Assembly (NCBI GenBank): GCA_018057705.1 | Contig: JAGPDF010000017.1 | Span: forward strand, 1-64,000 | Origin: Thermoanaerobaculia bacterium | Lineage (GTDB): Bacteria > Acidobacteriota > Thermoanaerobaculia > Multivoradales > JAGPDF01 | Length of the DNA stretch: 64,000 nt | Direction: 5' to 3' | Part shown: in pieces, positions 47,759-57,710 of the stretch | Layout of the letters: the number at the start of each line of letters is the position of its first letter | Numbering within the stretch: the stretch's first letter is position 1 | Made by a program: the position numbers and the translations under genes | The notes under the pieces: model-generated | The model's input: only the letters and a program-made list of their open reading frames with translations | Told to the model about the DNA's origin: nothing | Databases searched by the model: none

Positions 47759-49324
47759 ATGCCTGCACGCGCTACCACCGCCGTACTCTGCCTCGCCGTC
47801 GGCTGCCTGTCGCCGCTCGACGCTCAACTCACGCCGACCGGCCATCAGCGTTGGAACCAGGGTGATCTAGGCAGCTTGGTCGAAGCGGGAGACCGCTTCG
47901 GCGCCGCGCTCGCCGTGGGCGACTTCGACGGCGACTCCTACGACGATCTCGTCGTCGGCCTTCCCGGCGAAGACGTCGGCGCGGTCGTCGACGCGGGGAG
48001 CGTGCTGATCGTCTACGGCGCGCCTTCGGGACTCGACGGCGCCGGCGCGTTGCCGGTCTTCTCTCTCCACCAGGACGTCGCCGGAGTGCTCGGGGTCGCG
48101 GAGGCGAGCGACCAGTTCGGCGCCACCCTGGCCGTCGGGGACTTCAACGGCGACACCTTCGACGACCTCGCCGTCGGAGTACCGTTGGAGGACGTCGAGA
48201 TCTCGCCCGGCGTGATCGTCGCCGACGGCGGCGTCGTGCACGTTTTCTACGGCTCGCTCGGCGGCATCATCACCGCGGGCAATCAGGCGTTCGCCCAGGA
48301 GAACCTCCCGGCCGCAGCGGTGAGCCAGACCGGCGACCAGTTCGGTGCGGCGCTCGCGACCTGCGATGTCAGCTTCGTCCAGGACGCGGTGGACGACCTC
48401 GCGATCGGCATTCCCGGGGACAACTTCGGCGGGCTCAACAGCTCCGGCGCCGCAGCCGGCCTCATGGGCTCGCCGGGGGGGTTGACGGCGAGCGGCGCGT
48501 CGTACTTCGGGGCAGCCGGCTTTTCCACTCCGCCGGCTCCCGGCGACCGGTTCGGATCCGCTATCGGTTGCGGTACCTACGGCTCCGGCGAGAGCTCCCG
48601 TCTGATCGCGATCGGCGCGCCGTTGGCCGAGGCGAGCGGAGCGGGCAGCTCGGCCGGGATCGTCCGGGTGACGACCGAGAGCGGCTCCTGGGAGACCTCC
48701 TTCCCGAACGCCGGCGGCCGCAGCGGCGCGAGTCTGGCCTTCATTCCCTCGCCCGACACCCTGCAGTTCGACCTGCTGATCGGCATCCCCGGATCGACCA
48801 GCGGCGTGAACGAGGAATCGGGCCGGGTCTATAGCGAAACGACCGGACGGGGCTTCGCACAGGGACTCGCAGGCCTCTCCGAGGCCTCCGAGCCGTTCGA
48901 TCGGTTCGGCGAGGTCATCGCCACGGGAGACTGGAACGGGGACGGCCGTCCCGACGTCGCCTACGGAGTCCCCGGAGAGAATCTGCGCGACGGGCTCCCC
49001 GACACCGCGCTCGACGCCGGCACGGTCCATGTACTCTTCGGCCAATACGGTTTCGCCGGAACTGCGGCCCACCAGGTCTGGAACTGGGACGATCCAACTC
49101 TGGGCTTCGCCGCGCACTCGAACGACAAGTTCGGCGCCGCGCTCGCCGGCGGCGACTTCGATGGCGACGGCGTCGACGACCTCGTCATCGGCGCTCCGGG
49201 CGCCGAGTGGAACGACCAGGCCGGGACCGGCCTGATACAGATTCTCTACGGCGAGGCGCGGCTGGTCTTCGCGGACAACTTCGAGTTCGGGTCGATCTTC
49301 TACTGGTCGGGGGACACACCCTGA
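47759..49324 (+). CDS. Exported integrin-alpha-like FG-GAP propeller with DNFEFG tail
   Basis: 521 residues (AGGAGG about seven bases upstream). Signal peptide about 1-21. Seven FG-GAP blades of the integrin-alpha type follow, e.g. A-V-G-D-F-D-G-D-S-Y-D-D-L-V-V-G and A-V-G-D-F-N-G-D-T-F-D-D-L-A-V-G, with G-A-P-G closings; Ca2+-binding D-x-D-G-D loops are frequent. The end V-F-A-D-N-F-E-F-G-S-I-F-Y-W-S-G-D-T-P is a divergent copy of the window's tail. Secreted or surface protein; ligand unknown. Confidence 0.9.
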   Translation: MPARATTAVLCLAVGCLSPLDAQLTPTGHQRWNQGDLGSLVEAGDRFGAALAVGDFDGDSYDDLVVGLPGEDVGAVVDAGSVLIVYGAPSGLDGAGALPVFSLHQDVAGVLGVAEASDQFGATLAVGDFNGDTFDDLAVGVPLEDVEISPGVIVADGGVVHVFYGSLGGIITAGNQAFAQENLPAAAVSQTGDQFGAALATCDVSFVQDAVDDLAIGIPGDNFGGLNSSGAAAGLMGSPGGLTASGASYFGAAGFSTPPAPGDRFGSAIGCGTYGSGESSRLIAIGAPLAEASGAGSSAGIVRVTTESGSWETSFPNAGGRSGASLAFIPSPDTLQFDLLIGIPGSTSGVNEESGRVYSETTGRGFAQGLAGLSEASEPFDRFGEVIATGDWNGDGRPDVAYGVPGENLRDGLPDTALDAGTVHVLFGQYGFAGTAAHQVWNWDDPTLGFAAHSNDKFGAALAGGDFDGDGVDDLVIGAPGAEWNDQAGTGLIQILYGEARLVFADNFEFGSIFYWSGDTP

Positions 49325-49444
49325 GCGCTCCGCCAGGCGATGCCTAGCCCCGGACCCCGCCGCTCGTGTTCGACGCGGGCGGCCTGGAGCGATGCCAGAC
49401 CAGCAGATCCCGAGAGGCTCTACTCCGAAGGCTTCGGCACCGGC

Positions 49445-49450
49445 TAAGAT
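49445..49450 (+). promoter_or_regulatory. Candidate -10 box (TAAGAT) upstream of dsbB
   Basis: TAAGAT is followed by six bases and ATG 49457, the start of a mini-ORF whose stop overlaps the dsbB start. No Shine-Dalgarno sequence precedes either ATG. Confidence 0.35.
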
Positions 49451-49456
49451 CTCCGG

Positions 49457-49477
49457 ATGACCCGGATCCGCCCATGA
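49457..49477 (+). other. Candidate 6-residue leader mini-ORF overlapping the dsbB start
   Basis: ATG 49457 opens M-T-R-I-R-P and stops at TGA 49475-49477, which overlaps the dsbB ATG (49474-49476) as ATGA. As dsbB has no ribosome-binding site of its own, reinitiation from this leader is a plausible route. Confidence 0.4.
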
Positions 49478-49923
49478 CCGTTCGCGAGCGCCGTCCCGCC
49501 GGGAAATCGGATCTCGATTGGATCCTCCTCTTCGCGGCCTGGATGATCGCCCTCCTCGCCACGGCCGGCAGCCTGTTCTTCAGCTACGTCATGGAGTTCG
49601 CCCCGTGCGTGCTCTGCTGGTACCAGCGGATCTGCCTCTTTCCGCTCGTCGTCATCCTCGCCCGGGGCCTCCTTCCGTTCGACCGCGGCGCGGTGCGCTA
49701 CGGGCTGCCTCTCGCCATCCTCGGGTGGTTCGTGGCGGTCTACCACAACCTGGTCTATGCCGGCGTCGTACCGGAGAGCCTCCAGCCCTGCGCCAAGGGC
49801 GTGTCGTGCATGGAGGAGTACATCAGCCTGTTCGGCTTGCTCTCGATACCCTCGCTCTCGGTGATCGCCTTCACGATGCTGGTGGCCATTCTGTTCACGC
49901 TCCAGAGGAGAGCCTCGCCATGA
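49474..49923 (+). CDS. dsbB: Disulfide-bond formation membrane protein DsbB/BdbC-like
   Basis: 149 residues with four transmembrane helices. Cys45-V-L-C48 in A-P-C-V-L-C-W-Y-Q-R is the quinone-linked redox pair of DsbB; the second periplasmic pair is Cys106 and Cys112 (Q-P-C-A-K-G-V-S-C). It oxidises a periplasmic DsbA using membrane quinone. The next gene encodes a DsbA-like thioredoxin and overlaps as ATGA, so the pair is complete. The compact form with A-P-C-V-L-C-W is like BdbC/DsbI proteins. Confidence 0.92.
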   Translation: MTVRERRPAGKSDLDWILLFAAWMIALLATAGSLFFSYVMEFAPCVLCWYQRICLFPLVVILARGLLPFDRGAVRYGLPLAILGWFVAVYHNLVYAGVVPESLQPCAKGVSCMEEYISLFGLLSIPSLSVIAFTMLVAILFTLQRRASP

Positions 49924-50573
49924 AACGTCTGATCGTCGCGGTTTCCTGCGTCGTCGTCGTCGCCGGATTTCTCTTCGCCGCCTCCTGGTTCAAGGGGCGG
50001 CGAGCCGAGCAGCTGGGTTTCCTGGCGCAGGAGTACGCCTCGACCTTCGTCCGACCCCATTCGCCGACGCTCGGCGCCAGCGATGCCAAGGTCTTCATTG
50101 TCGAATTCACCGACCCCGCCTGCGAAACCTGCGCCGTGTTCTCGCCGATCGTCAAGCGCTTCATGGCGACCTACCCGGGAAGGATCCAGCTCATCGTCCG
50201 CTATGCCCCGTTCCACGAGGGTTCGAGCGGCGCAGTGCGTATCCTCGAGGCGGCGAAGATGCAGGGTAAGTTCTGGGAGGCGCTCGAGCTTCTCTACCAG
50301 AATCAGCAGGTCTGGACACAGCACCACCAGGTCCTGCCGGACCGGATCTGGCAGCTCCTGCCGCAGGCCGGAGTCGATCTCGAACGCCTCGAGATGGACA
50401 TGGCCGACCCGCGCATCACCGCCGTCATCGAGCAGGACCTCGCCGACGCAGCGACGCTGGGCGTGCGCAAGACGCCCGGCTTCTTCGTCAACGGCAAGCC
50501 GCTCGAGCCCTTCGGCGAACGCCCGCTCGCGGCCCTCATCGAGGCCGAGGTGAGAGCGCAGTATCCAGAATGA
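49920..50573 (+). CDS. DsbA/BdbD-like thiol:disulfide oxidoreductase
   Basis: 217 residues. One N-terminal hydrophobic segment (about 4-22) serves as an uncleaved anchor or signal. The thioredoxin fold has C-E-T-C near residues 68-71 (D-P-A-C-E-T-C-A-V-F) and the cis-proline loop V-R-K-T-P-G-F-F-V-N-G near 185. A helical insertion between these is usual for DsbA/BdbD. Its ATG overlaps the dsbB stop. Together they form a periplasmic oxidation system, useful for the many exported proteins with cysteines in this window. Confidence 0.92.
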   Translation: MKRLIVAVSCVVVVAGFLFAASWFKGRRAEQLGFLAQEYASTFVRPHSPTLGASDAKVFIVEFTDPACETCAVFSPIVKRFMATYPGRIQLIVRYAPFHEGSSGAVRILEAAKMQGKFWEALELLYQNQQVWTQHHQVLPDRIWQLLPQAGVDLERLEMDMADPRITAVIEQDLADAATLGVRKTPGFFVNGKPLEPFGERPLAALIEAEVRAQYPE

Positions 50574-50661
50574 GCCGCGGGCAGAGTGAGCCGCGGGCCG
50601 ACTGCGCAGAAGGCGAGGTCGCTCGTTTCAGGCGGTCCCGTCGAGGAAAAGGGGGGGGGAC

Positions 50662-51363
50662 GTGAGCACGACGAAACGGCAGGCACGCCACGCCGGGCTT
50701 CTCTATCTGCTTCTCGCGCTCTCCGCTCCGCTCGGACTGCTGATCGTCCCAGGGAAAGTGCTCGTACAGGGAAACGCGGTAGCGACGGCCGACAACCTGC
50801 GATCCGCGGAGGGGCTGGTTCGAATGGGGATCGCGAGCGAGCTCCTGCATCAGGCGATCGTGATCTTCCTCGTTCTGGCGCTCTACCGCCTGTTCAAGCC
50901 GGTAGACGAGTCCCTGGCCCGGCAGGTCGTGGTCCTCGGTGCGTTGGTCTCCGTGCCGATCGTCTTCGTCAACGTGCTGAACGAGATCGCCGCGCTGACC
51001 CTGGTGAGCGGCGTCGATTTTCTCACCGTCTTCGCTCGGCCGCAGCTCGACGCCCTGGCCTACCTCTTCTTCCGTCTGCACGGGCAGGGAATCACCGTGG
51101 CCTCGATCTTCTGGGGGCTCTGGCTCTTCCCGTTCGGGCTCCTGGTGGTGAGATCGCGTTTCATTCCGCGATTCCTGGGCTACCTCTTGTGGGTCGCCGG
51201 CGCGGCCTACGTTCTCGACGCCTTCGTCACGCTGATCCTGCCGCGCTACGTCCCCCAGGTTTCGCCGGTCACGGGCCTGCTGGTGATGGCGGAGGTGCCG
51301 ATCATCTTCTGGCTCCTGATCTGGGGGGCGCGTCCGCAAGCAGGAAGCGCTCCCGGCGCCTAG
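50662..51363 (+). CDS. DUF4386 membrane protein
   Basis: 233 residues from a GTG preceded by a run of G. About six transmembrane helices. The DUF4386 opening H-A-G-L-L-Y-L-L-L-A and G-K-V-L-V-Q-G-N-A-V-A-T-A-D-N, plus central F-F-R-L-H-G-Q-G and F-W-G-L-W-L-F-P-F-G-L-L-V, are typical. Function unknown in the family. It ends 10 bases from the convergent ABC permease gene. Confidence 0.88.
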   Translation: MSTTKRQARHAGLLYLLLALSAPLGLLIVPGKVLVQGNAVATADNLRSAEGLVRMGIASELLHQAIVIFLVLALYRLFKPVDESLARQVVVLGALVSVPIVFVNVLNEIAALTLVSGVDFLTVFARPQLDALAYLFFRLHGQGITVASIFWGLWLFPFGLLVVRSRFIPRFLGYLLWVAGAAYVLDAFVTLILPRYVPQVSPVTGLLVMAEVPIIFWLLIWGARPQAGSAPGA

Positions 51364-51372
51364 CCTGCACGG

Positions 51373-52626
51373 CTACTCCCAGCGCAGGGCGTCGATCGGC
51401 GCGAGCTTCGAGGCCTTCATCGCCGGCCACATGCCGAAGGTGAGGCCGACGACGGTGCAGAAGATGAGACCGTTCACCGCCCACTCGATCGGCACGTGCA
51501 CGGGGAAGCCGGTGAAGATCGTCACGAGGTTGCCGAGAGCGAAGCCGATCACGACTCCGAGCACCCCGCCGAAGTTGCAGAGCACGATCGCCTCGAGCAG
51601 GAACTGAGCCAGAACCTGATTGCGCTTCGCCCCGAGCGCCTTGCGAATGCCGATCTCGCGGGTGCGCTCGGTGACCGACACCAGCATGATGTTCATGATG
51701 CCGATGCCGGCGACGACGAGCGCGATGATGCCGATCACGAAGGCGCCGAGCTTGACGCCTCGTGTCGCCTGATTGAACTGCTTGATCTGGCTGTCGTTCG
51801 TGAAGATGTCGAAGTTGTCGTCCTCGCCGGGCGGAACGCCGCGCTCGACGCGCAGCACCGCCCGGGTCTCCTGGATCGCCTCGTCGAGGAGCTGCGGGGT
51901 GAGCGCCCGGACGGTGATGTTGACCGAGCGCTCGCGATTGCCGTCGCTGTCGCGCCAGCCGTAGGTGCGGATCCAGGAGCTGATCGGGATGAGGATGTAG
52001 TTGTCGTAGTTGCCGCCGGCCGCCGACTTCTTCTCCTCGAAGACGCCGACGACCGAGTACCGGTGGCCGTCGATCTTCATCTCCTGGCCGATCGGGTCGA
52101 TGAACGGAAAGAGCTGGTCGGCGACCGCATAGCCGATCACCGCGACCCGCCGGAGGACCCGCTCGTCTTCGTCCGTCAGGTTGCGCCCCAGGCCCACGAG
52201 GTGCGTGTTGTTCGGGGCGTACTGCCCATCACCGCCGACCACCCAGAGATTGGATTCGGTCTTTTCGCCCTTGTAGCTCGCCTCGGCGCCGAAACGCCAG
52301 AGCTCGGCTCCGACGAGGTCGACACTCTTCACCTTCTCGCGGATCGCCACCGCGTCCTCGACGGTGACCGGTGGCCGCGCCTGGATCTTCCGCCAGTCGC
52401 GGTTGCCCGGTCCGAAGTTCCCGGCCGGCCATTTCTGCACCTGGAAGGTCTGCGTCCCGAGCACCGAGAGCTCACTCTCCATGGTCGATTGGATCACCGA
52501 GATGCCGGTCATCACGGCGATGATCGAAGCGACGCCGGCGACGATGCCGACCAGGGTGAGGACCGAGCGCAGCTTGTTGGCGCGGATCGCATCGAGCGCC
52601 ATCGGCAGGGTCTCGCGTAGTCTCAT
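51373..52626 (-). CDS. FtsX/MacB-type ABC transporter permease (second)
   Basis: 417 residues: one N-terminal helix (about 22-42), a large periplasmic MacB_PCD domain (about 45-260), then three helices in the last 130 residues. The cytoplasmic coupling motif T-E-R-T-R-E-I-G-I-R-K-A-L-G-A lies near residue 320 and the end P-I-D-A-L-R-W-E is typical. It forms a heterodimer with the permease at 52657-53895. Last gene of a four-gene exporter operon. Confidence 0.92.
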   Translation of the reverse strand: MRLRETLPMALDAIRANKLRSVLTLVGIVAGVASIIAVMTGISVIQSTMESELSVLGTQTFQVQKWPAGNFGPGNRDWRKIQARPPVTVEDAVAIREKVKSVDLVGAELWRFGAEASYKGEKTESNLWVVGGDGQYAPNNTHLVGLGRNLTDEDERVLRRVAVIGYAVADQLFPFIDPIGQEMKIDGHRYSVVGVFEEKKSAAGGNYDNYILIPISSWIRTYGWRDSDGNRERSVNITVRALTPQLLDEAIQETRAVLRVERGVPPGEDDNFDIFTNDSQIKQFNQATRGVKLGAFVIGIIALVVAGIGIMNIMLVSVTERTREIGIRKALGAKRNQVLAQFLLEAIVLCNFGGVLGVVIGFALGNLVTIFTGFPVHVPIEWAVNGLIFCTVVGLTFGMWPAMKASKLAPIDALRWE

Positions 52627-52656
52627 GGCGTCTTCTCCCGGTTGCGCCCTATCGGT

Positions 52657-53895
52657 TCATTCGTAGCGCAGCGCGTCGATCGGATCGAGGCGCGAGGCGC
52701 GGTAGGCCGGCACGACGCCGGCGGCGATTCCGGTCAAGGTCGAGACCAGGAGGGCCACGACGACGATGCCCGGCGAGATGCTCGCCGGCATCAGAGTACG
52801 GTTGATGACCTCGGTGACGACCGCGGCGAGCAGCAATCCCATGAGGCCGCCGATCAGGCAGATCGCAGCCGACTCGAAGAGGAACTGGACGAGAATGGCC
52901 CGCTTCCTCGCGCCGATCGCCTTGCGGATGCCGATCTCCCGGGTGCGCTCGGTGACCGAGACGAACATGATGTTCATGACGCCCACTCCACCGACGAAGA
53001 GCGAGATGCCGGTGATGACGATGCCGATGAGCAGCACCACCCCCATGACGTTGTTGAACATCTCGAGCAGCGAGTCCATCTTGTTGATCGAGAAGTCGTC
53101 CTTCTCTCCGGGGGCGAGCTTCCTCACCTTGCGCATCTCGCCGACCACCTCGTACTCGAAGTCGCTCACGAGTACCGAAGGAGGGGCCTTGACAGCGATG
53201 TCGATGTTGCGCTGCGCGCCGCCGAACACCTTGGCGAACGTGGTGATCGGGACGAAGACCTGCGAGTCGAAGTTCGGCCCGCCGAAGAAGCCGGCGCTGC
53301 CCTGCTTCTCCATGACGCCGATGACCCGGAAGCTCGACCGGCCGATCTTCATCTGCTTGTTGAGCGGATCGACCCCGGCGAAAAGCCGGGTGCGGATCTC
53401 GGAGCCGATGACGCACACCCGGCGATTGGCCTGCACGTCGAACGGCGTGAGGAACCGGCCGCTCTCGGGCACCGATGTCGACACCAGCATCTGCTTGTCG
53501 GTGGTGCCGATGACGTCGACGTTGTCGATCGTCTCCGAGGAGAACTTGACGCTGCGCTCGGTATGCGTCGTCGGGTTGATGGCGGCGGCGTGCGGCAGCC
53601 GGCTCTCGAGCCTCTCGACTTCGCGCAGGCTCACCCGCGGCCGGTTGCGGAAGTCGAAGAAGTTGCCGCGGATGATCCACGGCATCCGCGAGACGTAGAC
53701 CACGTCGGTGCCGAGCGCGGAGACGCTCTCGCGGAAGTTGTTGGCGAGGCCGTTGGCGGCGGTCATCGTGGTGATGACGCCGAGCACGCCGATGACGATG
53801 CCCAGAGTCGTGAGGACGCCGCGGGCCTTGTTGGCGCGGATCGCCCCGATGGCGAGCCGCAAGGCTTCGAGCGTGTCCTGGCCACGGCGGCGCAT
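52657..53895 (-). CDS. FtsX/MacB-type ABC transporter permease (first)
   Basis: 412 residues with the same architecture as its neighbour: N-terminal helix near 26-48, a periplasmic domain about 50-275 and three C-terminal helices, T-E-R-T-R-E-I-G-I-R-K-A-I-G-A near 310 and P-I-D-A-L-R-Y-E at the end. It lies 11 bases from the ATPase gene and 30 bases from the second permease. Two different permease genes indicate a heterodimeric MacB-like channel rather than a fused MacB. Confidence 0.92.
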   Translation of the reverse strand: MRRRGQDTLEALRLAIGAIRANKARGVLTTLGIVIGVLGVITTMTAANGLANNFRESVSALGTDVVYVSRMPWIIRGNFFDFRNRPRVSLREVERLESRLPHAAAINPTTHTERSVKFSSETIDNVDVIGTTDKQMLVSTSVPESGRFLTPFDVQANRRVCVIGSEIRTRLFAGVDPLNKQMKIGRSSFRVIGVMEKQGSAGFFGGPNFDSQVFVPITTFAKVFGGAQRNIDIAVKAPPSVLVSDFEYEVVGEMRKVRKLAPGEKDDFSINKMDSLLEMFNNVMGVVLLIGIVITGISLFVGGVGVMNIMFVSVTERTREIGIRKAIGARKRAILVQFLFESAAICLIGGLMGLLLAAVVTEVINRTLMPASISPGIVVVALLVSTLTGIAAGVVPAYRASRLDPIDALRYE

Positions 53896-53906
53896 CGCGC
53901 GCTCCC

Positions 53907-54695
53907 TCAGGCCCCGGCCGACGCGGTAAGAGTCGTTGGGAGCGTCGGCGGCGCGGCCAGAACGGGAGCAGTGAGCGGAGCTCGCGCCCGGTCGTCGGCA
54001 GCGGCGAGATCGCTTTCCATGAGGCCATCGCGCAGCCGGACGATCCGGCGCGCCCGGCGCGCGACATCGTCCTCGTGGGTGACCATGATGATCGTATTGC
54101 CGCCGCCGTGGAGCTGATCGAAGACCTCGAGGATCTCTTCGCCCGTGCGCGTGTCGAGGTTTCCCGTCGGCTCGTCGGCGAGCAGGATCGACGGCCGGTT
54201 GACCAGCGCGCGGGCGATGGCGACGCGCTGGCGCTGTCCGCCCGAGAGCTCGTTCGGCTTGTGGCGCATGCGGTCCTTGAGCCCGACCTTCTCGATCGCC
54301 TCTTCGGCGAGCCGCCTGCGCTCGGCAGAGGCGACGCCGGCGTAGACCAGCGGCAGCTCGACGTTCTTGAAGACGTCGGCCCGCGGGATCAGATTGAAGG
54401 TCTGGAAGACGAAACCGATCTTGCGGTTGCGGATGTCCGCCAGCGCGTCGTCGTCGAGTCCCGAGACGTCGACCCCGTCGATCAGGTACCGGCCGGAGGT
54501 CGGGACGTCGAGGCAGCCGATGAGGTTCATCATCGTCGACTTGCCCGACCCCGATGGTCCCATGATGGCGACGTACTCGTTGTGCGCGACGGAGAACGAG
54601 ACGCCGCGCAACGCCTGGACGAGAATGCCCTCGAGGTCATAGGTCTTGACGACGTCGTGGAGCGCGAGGGCCGGACCCCGATGGGCCGCGGTCAC
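53907..54695 (-). CDS. MacB/LolD-type ABC transporter ATP-binding protein
   Basis: 262 residues. Walker A is G-P-S-G-S-G-K-S at 46-53; the signature [11 protein letters not shown] and Walker [10 protein letters not shown] follow, with a D-loop N-L-D. The start is GTG, overlapping the stop of the adaptor gene as GTGA. A C-terminal extension of about 30 alanine/proline-rich residues is unusual. It energises the two permeases that follow. Confidence 0.93.
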   Translation of the reverse strand: MTAAHRGPALALHDVVKTYDLEGILVQALRGVSFSVAHNEYVAIMGPSGSGKSTMMNLIGCLDVPTSGRYLIDGVDVSGLDDDALADIRNRKIGFVFQTFNLIPRADVFKNVELPLVYAGVASAERRRLAEEAIEKVGLKDRMRHKPNELSGGQRQRVAIARALVNRPSILLADEPTGNLDTRTGEEILEVFDQLHGGGNTIIMVTHEDDVARRARRIVRLRDGLMESDLAAADDRARAPLTAPVLAAPPTLPTTLTASAGA

Positions 54696-56014
54696 GAGCT
54701 CTTCTCTCCGGAGCCGACCTTCACCTTGGCGCCCTCCTTGAGGTCCCGGCTGATCGCGCGGTAGCTGCCGGTGACCACCTGATCGGCGGCAGCGATCCCC
54801 TCGACGAGCTCGATGTGGGTGTCGCTCTGGATGCCGGTCTTGACCTGCCGGGCGTGAGCAACGCCGTTCTCGACGACGAAGACGATCTGCACGAAACCGT
54901 CCTTGTCGGGGGTGAAGGCGGCAGCGCCGCCGGCGTCGCCGGCAGTGGCAGCGGTGGCGGACGAAGCGGGAGCGTCGGCCTTCGCCGCCGCGCCGAGCTG
55001 CTCCGGGGTGCGTACGGCGACGCTCTGGATCGGCACGCCGAGGACGCTCTCGCGCACTTCGGTGACGATGTCCGCGCTCGCCGTCATTCCGGGGCGCAGC
55101 TGGCTCCCGGGGTCGAGGATCGCGACCTTGACCTCGAACTCGGTCTTCTGGTCGGTCGTCCCCTGGCCGGCGATCTTGGCGCTGCTCGCGATGTCGGTGA
55201 CCTTGCCCTTGAACGTGGCGCCGGGGAGAGCATCGACTTCGATCGTCGCCTCGTCGCCGAGCGCGAGCTGGACGATGTCGTTCTCGTCGACGTCCACCAG
55301 CGCCTCCATGCCGGCCAGGTTGGCGAGCTCGAGGATGGTGTCCTCCTGGAACTGCGAGCCGAGCGCGATCTCGCCGACCTCCTTGTTGAGTTTCGATACG
55401 GTACCGGCCATCGGCGCGTAGATCGTCGTCTTCGACAGCGCGTCGCGCGACTGCTTGAGGGCGGCGCGGTTCTGCGAGACGCGGTCCTGCGCGGAGCGCA
55501 GGCGGGCCTTGTCGACCTCAACGGCCGAGGCCGCGGCGTCGAGGTTGGAGGCCGACTCGAGGCTCTTGCCGTGAAGGTCCTGGATACGGGCGAGATCCTT
55601 CACCGCTTTGTCGAGGTTCTCGCGGACGACCGCCGCGTCAGCCTCCGACGACCGCAGATTGGCTTCGGCGCTCTCGACCTCGGCCAGGTAGCGCTCCCGG
55701 TCGAGCTCGAGCAGGAACTGGCCGCTCTCGACCCAGTCCCCCTCCTTGACCGCCAGGCGGGTGATCTTGGCCGACACATCGGCGCTGATGTTGATCTGGG
55801 TCACCGGCTGGATGCGGCCGGTGGCGACGACCGTCTGGACGATCCTGCGCGCCTCGACCGGCATCGTCTCGACCTCGATCAGGTCGGACTTCCCGCCCCG
55901 GGACATGAGCGCGAAGGCGCTCGCTGCAAGGACCACCGGGATGCCGGCGAAAAGGGCGATCTTCTTCTTTCTGGACATGGTTCGAGGGCTCCGTTCCGTG
56001 ACGTCGGGATCCAT
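54692..56014 (-). CDS. MacA/HlyD-family periplasmic adaptor subunit
   Basis: About 440 residues. An N-terminal anchor helix ([13 protein letters not shown] near 15-35) precedes a barrel-sandwich hybrid split by a coiled-coil hairpin (about 95-215), then beta-barrel and membrane-proximal domains. An alanine-rich insert lies near residue 345-370. It links the ABC pump to an outer-membrane channel; no TolC gene is in the window. The ATG at 56014 is chosen for the adjacent G-rich AGGGGGAGG, although a GTG at 56044 and an ATG at 55978 are possible. First gene of the exporter operon. Confidence 0.88.
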   Translation of the reverse strand: MDPDVTERSPRTMSRKKKIALFAGIPVVLAASAFALMSRGGKSDLIEVETMPVEARRIVQTVVATGRIQPVTQINISADVSAKITRLAVKEGDWVESGQFLLELDRERYLAEVESAEANLRSSEADAAVVRENLDKAVKDLARIQDLHGKSLESASNLDAAASAVEVDKARLRSAQDRVSQNRAALKQSRDALSKTTIYAPMAGTVSKLNKEVGEIALGSQFQEDTILELANLAGMEALVDVDENDIVQLALGDEATIEVDALPGATFKGKVTDIASSAKIAGQGTTDQKTEFEVKVAILDPGSQLRPGMTASADIVTEVRESVLGVPIQSVAVRTPEQLGAAAKADAPASSATAATAGDAGGAAAFTPDKDGFVQIVFVVENGVAHARQVKTGIQSDTHIELVEGIAAADQVVTGSYRAISRDLKEGAKVKVGSGEKSS

Positions 56015-56189
56015 GGCCTCCCCCTGGAGAGCCGTCTGGGTCACCTCGGCCCGCCGAGGCGGGGCCGGAAGCGACCTGGTCAGGAATGAGTTACGGCGAT
56101 TCCGGCCGGAGGTTTCCGTGCCGCGATCACGACGGGTGCAGAAGTGGCCCCTTGCCGCCGGGCGCGGGCGGTCCGGCGCGCCTGCAGAG

Positions 56190-57710
56190 CTAGGGCACGG
56201 TGGCGCTCCAGGCGCTCGAGTCGCCTGACTCGAAGCCGTCGCGGAAGAGGGGGGAGGCGAGACGCTGGACCCAGACGTCCTGCTCGCCGCGCCGGGAGTC
56301 CTGGTAGAAGGGGAAGACGCCCGCCGGACCCGCGGCGATGCCGTTGTAGTCGCCGATGAAGGCGGCGGCGCCGCCCTCGGTCGGCAGGACCGGCACGAAG
56401 CTCGCCGCGGTGAGCCGGATGTTCGGTCCGAAGGTGGCGCCGCCGTCGGTCGAGGATGCGTAGTAGAGGTCCAGATCGACGTCGTCGTTGCGGCGGTCGT
56501 ACCAGACGACGTGGACGTCGCCCTGGCCGTCGATCGCCACCCAGGGGAAGAACTGGAGAGCGCCCGGAGGATCGTCGTTCACGCGCGCCGGAAGGCTCCA
56601 GGTGTCGCCGCCGTCGGTCGAACGGATGGCGAGGATGTCGGCATCGCCCAGAAGCTGGTCGTTCCAGACCACGACGAGGTCGCCGTTCGGGGCCGCGGCG
56701 GCGGCGGGGAGGTTGAGCAGCCGGTACCCTCCCGCTGGCGCGGGAACGGAGGAGGGGAGCGGCTGCATCGCGACGATCGCTGCGTCGGGCGTCCAGGTCT
56801 CTCCGGCGTCGTCCGAGCGCGACATCCAGAGGAACTGCTGGAAGCTGTCGCGCCAGAAGACGTAGAAGGTGCCGTCCGGAGCGATCACCGGGCAGGCGCC
56901 GTTGCCGCCGACGGAGGCGTTGGCGAGCACCGTGTCGTGATCGAAGCTCACGCCGCCGTCGATCGATCTTGCGGCATGGATCTTCGCCGGGCTGGTGCCG
57001 AAGTCGGCGTAGGCGACCAGCACCTCGTTTCCCTGCGCCGCGACGTAGGACTTGTCGTCGAAGTTCGCGTCCGCCGTCACCGCGACCGGCGCGAGCCAGG
57101 TCACGCCGTCATCGACCGAGCGCTGGACGAAGATGTCGAGATCGCTTCCGGCGATACCGCCACGCGCGATGTAGCTGTAGTACCAGACTCCGGCGCCGGC
57201 GGCGGCGATCGCCGGATCGCTCATCACGTCGAAGCCGCCGAGGAGCGCCGAGCTCCAGGTGTCGCCGCCGTCGGCCGAGCGGCCGACGCCCATCTTGACG
57301 CCGACGCCGTCGAAACTGTTCCAGCCAGCAACGACCGTGTCGCCGTCGATCGCAATCGCCGTCTCGTTCTGGGTGTGGCTGTCGTCGGCGCCGAGGCGGA
57401 CTTCGGGCGTCGCACCGGACGGCAAGCTGCTGGCGTCGAAGCGCGGCTGCGGCAGCAGTTCGGCCGCCGGACGCGGCGGTCGCGGGCGCTCGATGTCGAG
57501 CGGCAGCGTCCAGCCGAGCTCGTCGACCGTGCCCTCGACGATCACCTCTCCGGCGGGACTGACGAAGCTCCGCGGCAGAGCGCCCTGCACTGGCGCCCGC
57601 GAGGTCTCGTCGACCGCCACCGCGCCGCCTGACGTGAGGCTGACGGATCCGCAGCCCGTGCCGGAAGCCAGGACCGCGAGTGCGAAGAGAACTCCGGCGG
57701 AACGTCTCAC
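56190..57710 (-). CDS. Sialidase-like (BNR/Asp-box) lipoprotein with DGFES tail
   Basis: 506 residues from GTG 57710 (GAGGGG upstream). The N-terminus has a lipobox-like A-S-G-T-G-C-G, so it is probably a lipoprotein. The body is a six-bladed BNR/Asp-box propeller with repeats S-x-D-x-G-x-T-W (S-A-D-G-G-D-T-W, S-V-D-D-G-V-T-W, S-T-D-G-G-D-T-W). The arginine triad of true sialidases was not found, so enzymatic sialidase activity is doubtful. It ends L-F-R-D-G-F-E-S-G-D-S-S-A-W-S-A-T-V-P, the cleanest tail copy. An ATG at 57752 is an alternative start. Confidence 0.88.
   Translation of the reverse strand: MRRSAGVLFALAVLASGTGCGSVSLTSGGAVAVDETSRAPVQGALPRSFVSPAGEVIVEGTVDELGWTLPLDIERPRPPRPAAELLPQPRFDASSLPSGATPEVRLGADDSHTQNETAIAIDGDTVVAGWNSFDGVGVKMGVGRSADGGDTWSSALLGGFDVMSDPAIAAAGAGVWYYSYIARGGIAGSDLDIFVQRSVDDGVTWLAPVAVTADANFDDKSYVAAQGNEVLVAYADFGTSPAKIHAARSIDGGVSFDHDTVLANASVGGNGACPVIAPDGTFYVFWRDSFQQFLWMSRSDDAGETWTPDAAIVAMQPLPSSVPAPAGGYRLLNLPAAAAAPNGDLVVVWNDQLLGDADILAIRSTDGGDTWSLPARVNDDPPGALQFFPWVAIDGQGDVHVVWYDRRNDDVDLDLYYASSTDGGATFGPNIRLTAASFVPVLPTEGGAAAFIGDYNGIAAGPAGVFPFYQDSRRGEQDVWVQRLASPLFRDGFESGDSSAWSATVP

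Noticed and set aside
51373-56014. Complete tripartite MacAB-TolC system
   Set aside because: Adaptor, ATPase and two permeases are present but no outer-membrane TolC-type gene is in the window; the channel at 46646-47563 is a different barrel family.
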